Positions 47,933 to 59,860 of a stretch of 64,000 nucleotides of DNA are shown piece after piece. This stretch comes from Litoditis marina (lineage: Eukaryota; Nematoda; Chromadorea; Rhabditida; Rhabditidae). Below the pieces are notes generated by a model, which had not been told where the DNA came from, ran no database searches, and was given only the letters and a program-made list of their open reading frames with translations. The number at the start of each line of letters is the position of its first letter. Position 1 is the stretch's first letter. The stretch lies in NCBI GenBank assembly GCA_964036275.1, contig OZ038437.1:5043241-5107240 (forward strand), read 5' to 3'. A program made the position numbers and the translations under genes.

Positions 47933-48124
47933 TATAGTGGGTATCAAATTTTCTTCTTTCTTCTTTCTCCTCGGAATCGAACCTGCGACCAAAAGATTCG
48001 TAGCAAGCCGCTAACCATTGGGCTGTTAGATTACATAAGCATATTTTGGAATCGAAGAGATGTACGTACACAGCGGAAAGTGAGATATACAGTACCCACC
48101 CACCTTTCCGTTGGCGACGACTAT
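47933..48124 (-). mobile_element. tRNA-related SINE, copy 7
   Basis: Reverse orientation: TATAGTGGGTATCAAATT ... TCGGAATCGAACCTGCGACC (B box) ... CGCTAACCATTGGGCTG (A box) ... CCGTTGGCGACGACTATA. Confidence 0.85.
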
Positions 48125-48590
48125 ATACATGACAAACGCTGAAATACTAGTGCAAGGACGGAGAAGTCTGTTTAGCATTTAAATGGCAAAATGGCGCGAA
48201 GAAGAAAAAAGTGAGAAATTGCGGGGAGAATATTATTCTCTCAAAATTTGGAATAGATTAGATTAGAATACTTATTAAACCGATGATTATAAACAGATGT
48301 ATTTACAGATTAAATAAAATAGATAGAATATTCGTTGAACCTATGATTCAAAGTATGATTAAAAATGTATATAGAGAATTCATAGGAATGAAAAGAATTT
48401 AACCAGAAAAGAAAAGGAATAACATTGATATGAAGTTATCAACACAATATGTTACGGAGCATTTGAGAAAAGTTGAAAATGAGATTGACAGAGAACATAA
48501 ATATTCAATTTGTTGACTAAGTGAACAACAAACCTTTTATGAGAGAAAGTGTTGATGTGTCTCAAGAAGATGAAAACGTTCTCTCCCCTC
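48125..48590. other. AT-rich intergenic stretch
   Basis: Only short repeats are visible (AATAGATTAGATTAGAATACTTATTAAACCGATGATTATAAACAGATG echoed at 48310-48355). No gene seen. Confidence 0.5.
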
Positions 48591-48691
48591 CTTCTCTTGC
48601 TCTCTCTCTCTCTCTCTCTCTTCCCTCTCTCTCTCTCTCCTTCCCTGTCTCCCTCCTTCTTTCTTTCTTTCTCTTTCTCTCTCTCTCCCTA

Positions 48692-48730
<39 letters not shown>
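48591..48730. repeat. CT-rich simple repeat
   Basis: About 140 bp of CT repeats with TTCTTTCTTTC inserts. Confidence 0.85.
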
Positions 48731-48731
<1 letters not shown>

Positions 48732-49354
48732 ATACTTATACCCCACCCACCCTGCCTTTTATCGAACCCCTACGAACCTTTAATCTCAGTCTTTCATCCG
48801 TGACAATTTCGTCCAAAAGTGGAGGTGATTTCAGCCGAATGCACGCAGTTTCCACTAAAAACCGCGCAATCGAGGCGCAGTTCCTACTAAAAACCGGGTA
48901 ATTGGAGTCAAAAGTATGGTGGGTCTAGAGGTGCTTTAGTAGCATTCAGAAAAAAGTACATATATGGATTTGAGTTATAAAAAACAGAGTACTTGGTGCA
49001 ATACACAAGTGACAGAATTAAAACAAAGGAATTAAGTTTGAAATTAAGAAAACAAACGTTTTCGGATCCGATGAAAAAGTTATACAATGAGGCGAGAACA
49101 AGAATGACCGTGTTTATCATTATACGTTATTTCGTGACTATATTACTCATTTCACGTGACTTTTCGTCACACTTTCACGTGACTTGACTATCAGTAGATT
49201 GGGTGGTTGGTGAAGACTGAGAACAAAATAACATGAATTCAAGGGAATGGAAAAATGAATGAACGAGTAAAACGTACCGAAATATCTGTTCACTTTACTA
49301 TGTTGAAAAATTGTTTGCGAAATCGGAAACCTCACGGAATGCTGGAAACTAGGA

Positions 49355-49440
49355 TTGCCAAAGTAGAACTCGAGACCCGAAAACTCGGTTTTTGTTCTAA
49401 CTCGAAAACTCGCGATTTCGAACTCGATTAACAACCTCAC
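49355..49440. repeat. CGAGTTTT-word element, second copy
   Basis: AACTCGAGACCCGAAAACTCGG, TAACTCGAAAACTCGCGATTTCGAACTCGATTAACAACC. It matches the reverse complement of 44974-45047. Confidence 0.7.
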
Positions 49441-49960
49441 AGGAAACGGTCATGGCAAAATACGGAGAGACCACGTCAAAGTTCGACGATTCCGCTAATC
49501 GGTGGAGCAAATTTTTCGTTAAAAAAATATTCACTTATTCACTAAAATATTCGTTAAAAAAAGTATTCTTACGTGTCACGTGTTTTTACCACACGATTCA
49601 CTTCACTTTTGATCAGACTCAAACACAATTAGGTGGATTTGACTACAATAAGGGTGAGAAACCGGAGAGAAATCACGTGTGTTTCACGTGACTTCTCGAC
49701 ACACGTATCACTTTCACGTAACTCTGTATTGACTAGCAGAGTATAGTTAAAGTGTGGATGGGTGGAGACTGAGAAAAGAGAAGAGTTCGTGTTCCATATA
49801 TCTTCTGTGTTTGTCACGTTTCACGTGAAAATGCACGTGACTATGTATTTGACTAGTATCTATACTGAAAGGGCGGGTGGGGCTGCTGGGCTGGAATTAC
49901 GTCGCTTTGTGTTGTGTTTGAGAGGAAAGGGAAGACATTGTGAGACATATTGGGAGATTT

Positions 49961-49961
<1 letters not shown>

Positions 49962-50003
<42 letters not shown>

Positions 50004-50498
50004 GGGGAGAGAGGGAGAGAGAGGGGGAGAGAGAGAGGGGTGAGAGAGAGGGGAGAGAGAGAGGGGAGAGAGAGAGAAGGAAGGGAGAGAGAGGGGGAGA
50101 GAGAGGGGAGAGAGAGAGAGAGGGGGGGGGGGAGAAAGATAGAGGGAGAGAGAGGAAGGGGAAGAGACAGGGAAGAGAGAGGAAGAAAGAGAGAGTTAGA
50201 GAGAGAGTTAGAGAGAGAGAGAGATTGAAGAAGGGGGGGGGGAGAGCGAAAGAGAGAGGGGGGGGGAGAGGGAGGGGAAGAGACAGGTGAGAGAGAGGAA
50301 GAAAGAGCGAGAGGGGGGGGAGATAGAGGGAGAGGAAGAGGAAGAAAGAGAGGGAGAAGAGAGAGGGAAGGGAAAGGGGGTGAGAGAGAGAAAGAGAAAG
50401 AGAGGAGAGAAAGAACTCCTCCCTCTCTCTTTCTCCTCTTCTCTTTCTTATCTCTCTCTAATAGATAAAGGGAAAGAGGAAGAGGGGAAGAGAGAGAA

Positions 50499-50539
<41 letters not shown>

Positions 50540-50545
50540 GAAGGA
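49962..50545. repeat. ~580-bp polypurine tract with G runs
   Basis: Almost uninterrupted GA/GGGA on the plus strand with runs of 8-9 G, broken only by a short pyrimidine patch (CTCCTCCCTCTCTCTTTCTCC, 50416-50460), which lets the end fold back. Confidence 0.92.
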
Positions 50546-50854
50546 AAAAAGAGTTCCAATTCTCGTAATTTTGCCCCGGGCAGCCCTCGAAAGAAGCTTA
50601 GAAAAAGATTACGAGGATCAGGGGCAAGTGAACGTCATAAAGAACATAGATGAAAACAACTGAAAAAACTACTTCACAGCAGAAAAAAAGAGAGAGAAAA
50701 AAACACATCAAAAAAAAGAGAAATGTGGGAAAAAGAGAGAAAAACGTGTGTAATTTTGTGGAATAAACCTATTATTATTAGGAAATGATAAAGTTTTGTT
50801 GGAGACAGATGTCGATATCATTCTCAACCCAAAAGCAGGGATGTACTAGCCTGT

Positions 50855-51445
50855 AGAGTGGTTAAGGAATTGAATTGAATTGGAATTGGAATTGAAAAGA
50901 ATTGAAAACCAATTCCAAAGAATTGAATTGAATTGGTTTTTGTGTAAAACCAATTCCTTAGAATTGAATTGAATTGGTTTTTTTTGAAATCCAGAAAAAT
51001 TAGAATTGAATTGAATTGGTTTTTTGAATATCAGCAATAATATTTGGAATTGGTTTTGGAATTGGTTTTTTCAGCGTGGGAAAATTGTTTGTTTTCTGCT
51101 GTGTTCTATTCAATCTCAAGGCGGTAGTAGTGTTAATAAACAAAAAAACTGTTTTATGAACCGAATTGACAAAAAACTGCATCTAGAATTGAAATTGGAA
51201 TTGATTTTTTTTGAGAATTGGTCGGAATTGGTCGGAATTGAATTGAATTGAATTGGTTTTTTGGCGCCGGAAAAGAATTGGAATTGAAATTCGGATATTT
51301 TTTGAGAATTGGTTGGAATTGGAATTGAATTGAATTGGTTTTGCGCCATCGGAAAAGAATTGGAATTGAAATTCTGAGATTTTTTGAGAATTGGTTGGAA
51401 TTGGAATTGAATAGAATTGGTTTTTCGGAATTGGTTAACCACTCT
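50855..51445. mobile_element. AATTG-word foldback element with terminal inverted repeat GTAGAGTGGTTAA
   Basis: Left end GTAGAGTGGTTAAGGAATTG and right end CAATTCC-type words then GGTTAACCACTCTAC. Flanks TAGCCT on both sides look like a 6-bp target duplication. The ~560-bp interior is nearly all variants of GGAATTGAATTG with GGTTTTTT blocks. Confidence 0.8.
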
Positions 51446-51589
51446 ACTAGCCTGCTTTAGAAAAAAGTATAAATAATATCAGCCGTTTAAGAATTGTGAA
51501 AACACCTTGTAAAATGTTGGTCTTTAGAAGGTGATCAGCACTTTGTTGTAAAGTGAAGGGATCAAACTACAAACACAGTGGAATACACT

Positions 51590-52040
51590 GTATCGTTGTG
51601 CGTTGAGAAGACTTACTCAAATGTTTCAACTGAACTATATAAGCTACCACTATTTCTCTCTGAGCTAGTTCAAACGTTTTATCTACCTACTTACTATCTT
51701 CCAATATCTCAATAACTGCAAAAGTTATAGAACAATGGTTGCTTTATACGTGTTCAATAGTTCATTCACACGAATGTTTTAACTGAAGTGTATAAGGGGA
51801 GCCTAAACTTGTCTATTAATAGTGAACTCGCCTTGTAAAGTGTTCGTTTACTCACACAAATGTTTTAGCTAAAGTATATAGAAAGATCATTAGTTCTGGT
51901 CACTTGTGATACCATAACATGATCAAAAGCTTCAAAAGCTGAAGAAAACTAACGGTTTTTAGACATTTTACTCACTCGGATGTTTCAACTAGAGTATAAA
52001 AGGCGACCACTACTCGTCTCTGAGCCAGATCAAACGTTGA
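51590..52040. repeat. Degenerate direct repeats around TTTCAACT.AA.TATA
   Basis: CTCAAATGTTTCAACTGAACTATATAAGCTACCACTATTTCTCTCTGAGCTAGTTCAAACG at 51617 recurs at 51971 (GGATGTTTCAACTAGAGTATAAAAGGCGACCACTACTCGTCTCTGAGCCAGATCAAACG), with weaker copies between. Confidence 0.65.
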
Positions 52041-53320
52041 CTGCCTTCGAAATAATTCATGGGGCAACACGAGAATGACACGCACAAATCACGATGTTTT
52101 GAGAGATTTCGAAATCGAACCCAGAAGAATATTCTACAGATTAGGATGTACAAAGAGATGTACGTTCCACAATGTTTGTAAATTGAACAGCCTAATTCTC
52201 ATGCTTTCTCCTTTTTCTCTGTCTTCACTTAACACCTTATGGTTATTTTGTTCTCTTATTTGTAGTTCTGTTTATTTTGATGTTTAGATCTTTTTGAATT
52301 GTATGTGATCTCTCATTTGTCACATTCGAGAAGCTCAACCTAGCCGCCCGTTGCGTATTGACCTTTTTTGTTTACTATTGTACATTTTAATGAATTTGTA
52401 TGTTCTTCGTTTATTTTTCTATTCGAAGCTGGTCCAAAAACCAATCCTAGCAGGAAGATCCTACACCATGTGTCGCAATCCCATTGTGATCCCTTTGATC
52501 TGAGCATAGTCTGTCATCCTGTTCCGATCTCTTTCTCCCCATTCCTTTCTCTCTTTCTCTTCCTCTTTCCCTCTTTCTCTCTCTCTCTCTCTCCCTTTCT
52601 CTCTATCTCCCACCCTCTCTTCTCTCTCTCTCTTCCTGCAGATGTGTCGTAATTCCATTGTGATCTGCCATTAAACTAATGACTTCTCACAAGATAAAAC
52701 GCCAGAGACAACACATGCACATCCAATTACACCCTGCTGACACCACATCAAAATCGCCGCCGATTCAAAGACATAAAATATATATTTAAATACAAATACT
52801 AAATGAGGGAAATGAATACTAAATTATTTAGTATTCATTTCCCCGATAAAGACAGCAACGGGCTGAGAGATAGAGAGAGAGTGTGTAGATCGAAGATACG
52901 CAGACTAGTACGTTTACGCTGTCTAAACGGGCAGGAGGCCAGGAGCATCGATTTTGTATATTTCACTGTATTCTCAGGTGAAAAGTCAAGGGACTTCTAG
53001 CCCCTAAAAGGGTAATTTCGGGTGATCGAGTAGGTGCGGGCCCAAAGGCCCTAAAAGGGCCGCGAATCTGGTAACGACCACGCTTTGATCGATTTTGAAT
53101 ACAATTGTGTTGCATTACTCTACATTTTCTTTCGTTTTCCGAATAAGTACGTTAGGGTGAGCAGGAAAAGGAAACTAGATCTAGTAGTTGAGACGAAAAA
53201 TGTCATTCTACGCTGCCCTGTTAGGCCCTAATAGGGTGATTTCGGCTACAAAAAAGGTTTCTTTTAGGCCCTTAACTTTCACCTATGTTATGTGTTACGC
53301 AATGGTGCTGATTCCCGACA
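52041..53320. other. Intergenic stretch, no gene recognised
   Basis: CT repeats (52530-52640), part of repeat family D (52838-52915), and a patch of short palindromes CCCTAAAAGGG / GGGCCCAAAGGCCC (53000-53065, echoed at 53221) are the only structure seen. Confidence 0.5.
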
Positions 53321-54240
53321 TGAAATATATAGTCTGAGCCCATCTGAAGAACAGGGGTATACTGTATACGAGTTTTCGCTGTGTCAAAGGACGTGGGAAT
53401 ACGGAACTGTTATAATTCGTCGTTGATTCATGAAAAGGAGAATATACAAAGACAGCAAAGGGCTGAGAGAGTGGGTAGATCAAAGACCAGTAGATGACTA
53501 TACTGTTAGTCAATTGCACAGTCATGCGAAACATGTTTAACACAGCAGAACTCAGGAACGTGCAATGACAAAGTGCACGATGTCTCATTGGAATGCTAAC
53601 TGCACGTGACTATTCGATTTACTTCTAGTGTAGGTCGGTTGTCAAACTTCGTCCCCACCACAACGGTTTCTGACGACACGACATATATAGTCGGCGCCAA
53701 TCCAAAGAACAGGATGGTACTGTATATCTTGCTTGCCGCTGTGTGAAAAAACGGAATAATACTGTAGATTCAAGTTTTAGTGGTCAAAAACCTTCCCTGT
53801 TGTTTAAAAGTTCGGTTTTCATCTTGATTTACAGCAAAAAGAAGTTCTACAGCCTCAGGCTGGCTGTGAAGCTCTCGTCAAAACGTCTAAACAAAACAAA
53901 GCTCGAATTCTAGAAGTTTGTTCGATGAATGTTTAGTCTCAGCCCTTATGAAGAGCAGAGGAGGTACACTGTATGTCCTAATTTTATATCACTGTAGATC
54001 AAAAGGTTCAAACTTGATGGTTCATCTGAATTAACCACTCAGAAATCATGCCTCAGGCTGTAGAAAACCCGTCAAAAACGTCTAAACAAGGCTTGAACTC
54101 TAGAAGTTCGCCCGAGGCTACGTTTGTGCGGCTTATCGCGGCTTTTCTTGAACAACGCTGTTTTTCGATGACTTGATTTGTCTAGCAAAACATGTTCGTA
54201 TGAAGGAAGTAGTCACGTTATCCAAGTCTGGTAGATCGAG
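53321..54240. repeat. Diverged relatives of the SINE head and family D
   Basis: TATAGTCTGAGCCCATCTGAAGAACAGGGGTATACTGTATACGAGTTTTCGCTGTGTC (53328), TATAGTCGGCGCCAATCCAAAGAACAGGATGGTACTGTATATCTTGCTTGCCGCTGTGTG (53686) and TTTAGTCTCAGCCCTTATGAAGAGCAG (53933) keep the SINE-head layout without the tRNA half. Confidence 0.6.
53499..53633. mobile_element. MITE family C copy
   Basis: TATACTGTTAGTCAATTGCACAGTCATGCGAAACATG ... CACGTGACTATTCGATTTACTTCTAGTG; same block order as 43268-43413. Confidence 0.8.
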
Positions 54241-54246
54241 AAAGAA

Positions 54247-54415
54247 CTAGATAAAAGCTGAAAGAGGAAGATTTAGAGAAAGAGAGAGGAGTGAGGGAGA
54301 GGGGGGAGTTAGGGATAGAAAGAGGGTGAGAGCGTGATCTTCAGAAAAAGTTTGAGAGAGAGAGAGACAGAGAGAGACAAAGAGAGACAGAGAGACAGAC
54401 AGACAGAGACGGAAA
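54247..54415. repeat. GA-rich simple repeat
   Basis: GA/GACA repeats with GAGAGACAGAGAGACAGACAGACAG. Confidence 0.8.
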
Positions 54416-54989
54416 TATCCGAACAAACGAACAAGGAATGAGAAACAGTTTAAGTCAGAAGATGATAAAAACTTCACTGATAGTCTCCAAATAGGGCACC
54501 TTACAAGATGACAAAAACTTTAAAACTTGCCAGGTTCAAAGTTCAAACCAACGATGAAGCTCAAGTTTCATGCCTCCGTATACAGAAGATGTTCACTGTT
54601 ACGTGTTTTGCTATGGTAAGAACTACCCGTAGGGCTCATGAGTTGTTTGATCTTTAATCTTTGACTACGTTTTAGTACTTTTAAAGATAAAAGAGAATAA
54701 TAATAATAATAATAAACGAGATTCTCACTATACAAACAAAAGCAACCAAAGTACAAACTATGGTGAGCTCATGAGCTGTTTGATCTTTAATCTTTGCCTA
54801 CTTTTAGCACCTTTTATTGGTCGCTCAAAATCGACTCTGTTTTTTCTTCCGTTTTGCCTCCACCAAATAGCACCTCGTTATAGGGAAAAACAGCGATAAA
54901 TTTGGAGAGAGTTGGGCGAAATTGGGTGGTAGACTTGACGATTAGAAAGGAGGATAGTAAAAGGATAAAGTGAATATAGGGGAAAATTG

Positions 54990-55440
54990 AAGTATCGCCC
55001 CCCACTTTAGTTTGGTCCCCCCCCCGTAGCACTTCAACCCCCCACCCATGCTAAAACCTAAAAATCTGGGAGGGGGTGGGTCGAAATTCAATTTCGACAT
55101 TTACTATTTACCCACCTGGGTCGGCGGGGGTAGAACTTAGTGGGGGGTCAAACTTCAACGAGTGGGGGGCTGAACTTCATTGCCAAAAGTGTTTACTTTT
55201 TACCCCCCACCCTCAAACTTTTGTATTGCAGGTGATAAATTGAATTATCACCCCCCGGTGGGGGGGGGGTGAACTTCATTGCCAAAAATGTTCACTTTTT
55301 ACCCACCCTCAAACTTTTGTATTGCAGGTGATAAATTGAATTATCACCCCCCGGTGGGGGGGGTCAAACTACAATTCCCCAAACGCAATACAAATTCAGA
55401 AAGGTGGGGGAGGAGGGGGAGGGGGGATGAAAAGTGAATG
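54990..55440. repeat. C-run rich direct and inverted repeats
   Basis: ACCCCCCACCCTCAAACTTTTGTATTGCAGGTGATAAATTGAATTATCACCCCCCGGTGGGGG occurs at about 55203 and 55300. GATAAATTGAATTATC forms a perfect 16-bp palindrome (GATAA-TTATC core) in each; other blocks read as the inverse (GTGGGGGGTC). Confidence 0.75.
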
Positions 55441-55586
55441 TTCCCGAATATAGTTTGTAGTTTGATCTACGCAGACCGCCAAAACTGTCAATAAACACGT
55501 GGGGAAATGGGGGGAAACATAGAAAATGGTGAGAAGAAAACACACCTGAGAGAGAGGGGGGGGAGGAAGGAAGTAAGAATAATAGG

Positions 55587-55923
55587 ATTAGTATAAAAAA
55601 CTGATTTGAAGAAAGTTGAGATTAGTTTTGGATGAAAAGTGTGCAAGAAATATGAAAGAAGTCCAATAAAAATATTTTGAGGAAAAGGCTAGTCTCGCTC
55701 GGTTTAAAGTTTCAGAAAAAAATGGATACCGAGTTTTTTGTTACCGAAAAGAAAACTTCTGACTGCGACTCACAATGATCTAGCTTACACTCTGTTTTTT
55801 TTCAACAAAAGCGAGATTAGCCTTTTCCTCAAAGTATTTTTATTGGACTTCTTTCATATTTCTTGCACACTTTTCATCCAAAACTAATCTTAACTTTCTT
55901 CACCTCCGTTTTTTATACTAATT
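55587..55923. mobile_element. 337-bp foldback with 113-bp arms
   Basis: Arms 55587-55699 and 55811-55923 are nearly perfect reverse complements, AATTAGTATAAAAAA-type ends inward to GCGAGA.TAG. The loop has no coding capacity. Confidence 0.9.
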
Positions 55924-56660
55924 GAACTCTTTTTCTATAGTTACGAAGTAACGGTCACTTTCAATAAATATGAAATTTTATGAACAATGAGGAATGTTAT
56001 GAGGTTCTATTGGAGTTTTTACCGGTGCCGTAGTCCAGAACTATTGGCTAGTTGTAACCTCGTTCAGGTAAGAGCAACTTTGGTGCTCCAGACACGATTC
56101 GAACCTTCGTTCGCCGTGCGTGATTAGAGCTTTTATCCAATCCGCCATTCAGACATGTGAATAGGAGTGAAAACCAAGCTGTACCCGCCTGTCATGAGTT
56201 CTACAATTGAGAACGTCTTCCTACTACGTGTTAAACTCTTTTTTTCATTTTTATTTTCACGAAATCGGTCTATCCATGATTTTTTGCGAGACCATTTTTG
56301 ACCCTCTCACACGTAATATTCAAATTTCAGACATACCTGAAAAATACGTATACCTCAACTTTTTTTATAGCTTTTCAACAATGTAAGAATTTTCAGAATA
56401 AGTTAATTTTGAGCGAAACTATGCCGAGATTCGAGGAGGCGGACACTTTTGTCGCCGCCGCCGCCCCGCACAGAAGCCATTTTTGCGAGACGTTTGGCCC
56501 TCTAACTTCCCTCAACTGATTTCACTAGGAACGTGAACTTAGTGTCTTGTAGACGTGTTGCCCTTCAGTGATTCATGCAAATATCTAGGAAAATGGTCGA
56601 TGTACTTTGAAGAAAATGGTGATAAACTGTTTTGGAATGTCTGCCGACCTCTGAACAAAA
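55924..56660. other. Intergenic stretch
   Basis: Contains a tRNA-like sequence (56087-56156) and a GCC-rich patch at 56430-56480 with a short open frame (MPRFEEADTFVAAAAP) that has no recognisable homology or splice partner. Confidence 0.5.
56087..56156 (-). other. tRNA-like sequence, probably a decayed tRNA or SINE head
   Basis: The reverse complement shows an A-box-like TGGCGGATTGGATAAAAGC and a B-box-like GGTTCGAATCG with a 4-bp T stem (ACGA/TCGT), about 40 bp apart. The acceptor stem does not pair, so it is not called a functional tRNA. Confidence 0.35.
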
Positions 56661-56884
56661 ACTAATCTGCGCAGCGCTCCGCGCTGCGCACGATGTTGTC
56701 ATGATTTGAAATGTGACAGAACATTTTGCTGTGACAATTCGTTGACATTTCCAACTGATTTTGAAGTCCCTGGGGATGTCCAATTTTCGCTAAAGTAGTA
56801 GAATAGAAGAATCTCACTTGAGAAGATGTAAAAGAAGAAATAAGAGCACAATGGCAGAGAGAAAGAAGTGGAGAGACGGGAAAG

Positions 56885-56968
<84 letters not shown>
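56885..56968. repeat. (GA)n microsatellite
   Basis: About 80 bp of almost pure GA, followed by CAGATTCTTTCTCCAACC. Confidence 0.95.
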
Positions 56969-56970
<2 letters not shown>

Positions 56971-57205
56971 CAGATTCTTTCTCCAACCGGATAACATACA
57001 GTGCACATCATTTTTGCTGTGTATATCAGAGAGGTACAATTTCTGCTGAAGTGGTAGAAGAATCTCTTCTCGGAAGATGGAGAAGAGAGAATAATTAAGA
57101 ATTCTTTGTTTAACCTAGTGTTGTGTTATACATTTTTTTTGAGTAAGTTAAAGTTTGCATTACGAGGCTATTGGAAGGTGCAAATGTGTACTGTAGGAGT
57201 CTCAG

Positions 57206-57412
57206 TATGGTCGTTGACATCGGAAAGGCGTGAGGGTACTGTATATCTCACTTTTCGCTGTGTGCGCACACAAATCTTCGGTTCCAGAGCATGCCCATCA
57301 TGTCCTCTAATAGCGCAGTGGTTAGCGCCCTGCTACAAGCCTTTTGCTCGCAGGTTCAATTTCGGCGAGAGACAGAAATTTATAAATTTGGCACTCACTA
57401 TGGGAATGATAT
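57206..57412 (+). mobile_element. tRNA-related SINE, copy 8
   Basis: TATGGTCGTTGACATCGGAAAGG ... TAGCGCAGTGGTTAGCGC ... GGTTCAATTTC ... GGCACTCACTATG. A MITE-B-like end (TACTGTAGGAGTCTCAGTA) lies immediately upstream. Confidence 0.8.
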
Positions 57413-57989
57413 ATCCATACAAAGGATAAATTTAATACGGAATATTTTCAATTTGTAATATATGGTTCTGAAAATACTGTAATTATGTAACGAAGACACT
57501 AGAACAGAAAAAATGAGACCATGCACGGAAAAAGTGTACGCTTTTTCACAAAGCTCCCGCCAATCAAAAACGTTTTCGTTCTAGAACAAGTTTGTAAGTT
57601 TGACCATACAAGGTTTTATACTTTTCATGGTGGAAAACTGCGTTTTGTCGTGAAACAAAGAGAGAATTTTTCTTACGATTCGATGCTACATTTACAATGT
57701 TTTTTTTTATGATTACGTGTTATATGAATACACAAAACACAGCAAATGAGAGCGTGAAACTATGAGAAAGTGTACGTTTCGTGATACTTTTTCACTTTTC
57801 GCAAATATCCTCGAGGTAAGTTGGAGAACTCAAGCTCGCGTAACTCAGGCCACCCACTTTGGCAACCTGTTATTAGGAAAGATAATAGGCAGTTTGACCT
57901 ACTTTCGATAAATCGTCATCAATAAACACAGTTTAGAGTGGCGAATATACAAATTGATTCAATTTTTTGAACGGTATTCTCTCTCTCTT

Positions 57990-58020
<31 letters not shown>

Positions 58021-58144
58021 TTTCTCTGTCTGTTTCCCTCTCTTTTCTCTGTCAGGGAAGATAATCAGCAGTTTGACCTAATCTCGATAAATCAATAAAC
58101 AGACTCCCGAGTGGGGAAAATTATGGCTAAAAATTCGGAACGGT

Positions 58145-58280
58145 GTATACTAGAAGTAAATGAAGAATACTCACGTAAAGCATTGATATGAGACAACGTA
58201 CACGTTGTCATTGCACGTTTCTAAGCTCTGCTGGGATAAACATGTTTCACGTGACCGTGCAATGGACTACTAACAGCATA
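58145..58280. mobile_element. MITE family C copy
   Basis: TATACTAGAAGTAAATGAAGAATACTCACG ... CACGTGACCGTGCAATGGACTACTAACAGCATA, in the same order as 15197-15320. Confidence 0.75.
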
Positions 58281-58301
58281 GAATCATCTCGACACAGGCC
58301 A

Positions 58302-58499
58302 TATAGTGAGTGCCTAGTTTATAAATTTCTGTCTCTGTCCGGACTCGAACCTGCGATCAAAAGTTTCGCACCAGGGCGCTTACCACGGCGCTATTAGAGC
58401 ACATAACCGGCAAGCTTTGGAATCGAAGACCCGTGTGCGTACACAGCGGAAAGTGAGATATACAGTACCCTCTGGCCTTTCCGTGGGCGACGACTATAG
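58302..58499 (-). mobile_element. tRNA-related SINE, copy 9
   Basis: Reverse orientation: TATAGTGAGTGCCTAGTT ... GGACTCGAACCTGCGATC ... CCGTGGGCGACGACTATA. Adjacent to MITE families C and B. Confidence 0.85.
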
Positions 58500-58626
58500 T
58501 TCACAAGCATACGACCGGATAGAAACGGGATCAAACTACAAACACAGTGGAATGGAGCAACAGACACCGTATTCCCAGTGTTTGGAAAGAGCTAACCGTT
58601 TTGCAACGACGCTTGTTCTGCGAGCA

Positions 58627-59330
58627 TATAGTTCACACCATTCCCACTGAGACTCCTACAGTAACCTTACAAGCTTCCCGGAGGCTGGTGTGAAGCTTAA
58701 AATTCAGTTCATCAAAGACCTCTTGTACATTCATTGTACCTGAGCACGAGAACCGGGTGCGAAAGTTCTCTACCTTTCCGATCACAAGTATAGTTTGTTC
58801 CACCCACTTATAACCCTCTACAGTAATCTGCTAACACTTCCAGGTCAAAGTTCGGAATATGAGCGTATTCAGAACTCCTCAAAATGTTCATAGTGTCTTC
58901 TGCATGTTTACTACTACTAAGTCTGAAAATTTGCAACCCAAGTAATGACTTTTCCATTAAAAATATCCCCTTGAATATTTGACAGATTACTGTAGAAGTA
59001 CATCGATTGGTGAAACAGACTATATAGTTCGTTTCATTCCCACTGAGACCCATTGGCGTCCTGCCAACACTTTCGGATGCCGATTTCTTAGAGAAAACAT
59101 GAGTATTCTGAAGACAGTTTCTGTTTACGTGTTCTTATGAAACTGAACAACCGCTAACAGAGATTTGCTGTTTTTTGAAACATTGCAAAGTAGTGAAAAA
59201 TTGCCTGGAATATTCATTGGCACGCTGCCAAATCTCAGTGAGAATAACCGGGACTATACGTGAGAAAGATGACTTAGAAGTTTCGAAGTCCTACTGTAAG
59301 AGTCTCAGTAGGAATGAAAAAGACTGTACG
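58627..59330. mobile_element. Nested cluster of family B and family A MITEs
   Basis: A family B left part (58627-58788) is cut by the family A copy at 58789-59024. A further family-B-like end follows directly (TATAGTTCGTTTCATTCCCACTGAGACCC, 59022), with internal ends near 59256 and TACTGTAAGAGTCTCAGTAGGAATG ending at 59330. Confidence 0.7.
58789..59024. mobile_element. MITE family A, copy 6, inserted into family B
   Basis: TATAGTTTGTTCCACCCACTTATAACCCTCTACAGTAATC ... TTACTGTAGAAGTACATCGATTGGTGAAACAGACTATA. It interrupts a family B element that starts at 58627. Confidence 0.85.
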
Positions 59331-59639
59331 GCAGACAGAAGCTTATAATCAATACACATAGTTTCCGCTACCACATTATAGCACGAATAGTGGAAAATAA
59401 GACACGGAACTCGTTCGTTCTGCAACCGATACATGTGACACGAAAACACGTGAGAAGACCAAATTACTAGTTGTGCATGAATAGACACAGCAAAATTTTC
59501 GAACATCACGTCATAGGCATAGGTCAGTGAATATTTTTGGAGATGTCGTTGAGAATAGAGTTAGTGTTGCGGAAGGAATTTGGTGAAATAGTCCATGCGT
59601 TCAATATGTGATTTGAGAGGTGATGTGTTCGTGTAGGTA

Positions 59640-59658
59640 GGAGGGGAGAGAGAGAGAG

Positions 59659-59715
<57 letters not shown>

Positions 59716-59860
59716 CTGGAGAGAGAGAGAAAGAGGAAGAGAGAGAGAGAAAAGGGAAGAGAGAGAGAGAGAAGCTGGAGAGAGAGGTAAAGAAAAGCAA
59801 GATGAGAGGAAAGAGGAAATTTCGCAGATCGGAACAAAGACAAAGAGAGAGAAAGTAATG
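59640..59860. repeat. GA-rich repeat with duplicated AGAAGCTGGAGAGAGAG
   Basis: GA repeats with AGAGAAGCTGGAGAGAGAG at 59709 and again at 59767. Confidence 0.85.

Noticed and set aside
50846..51442. Asn/Gln/Phe-rich open frames
   Set aside because: They are translations of the AATTG word repeat.
56418..56517. A small alanine-rich protein (MPRFEEADTFVAAAAP...)
   Set aside because: About 33 codons, no homologue recognised and no exon borders; GCC repeats explain the open frame.
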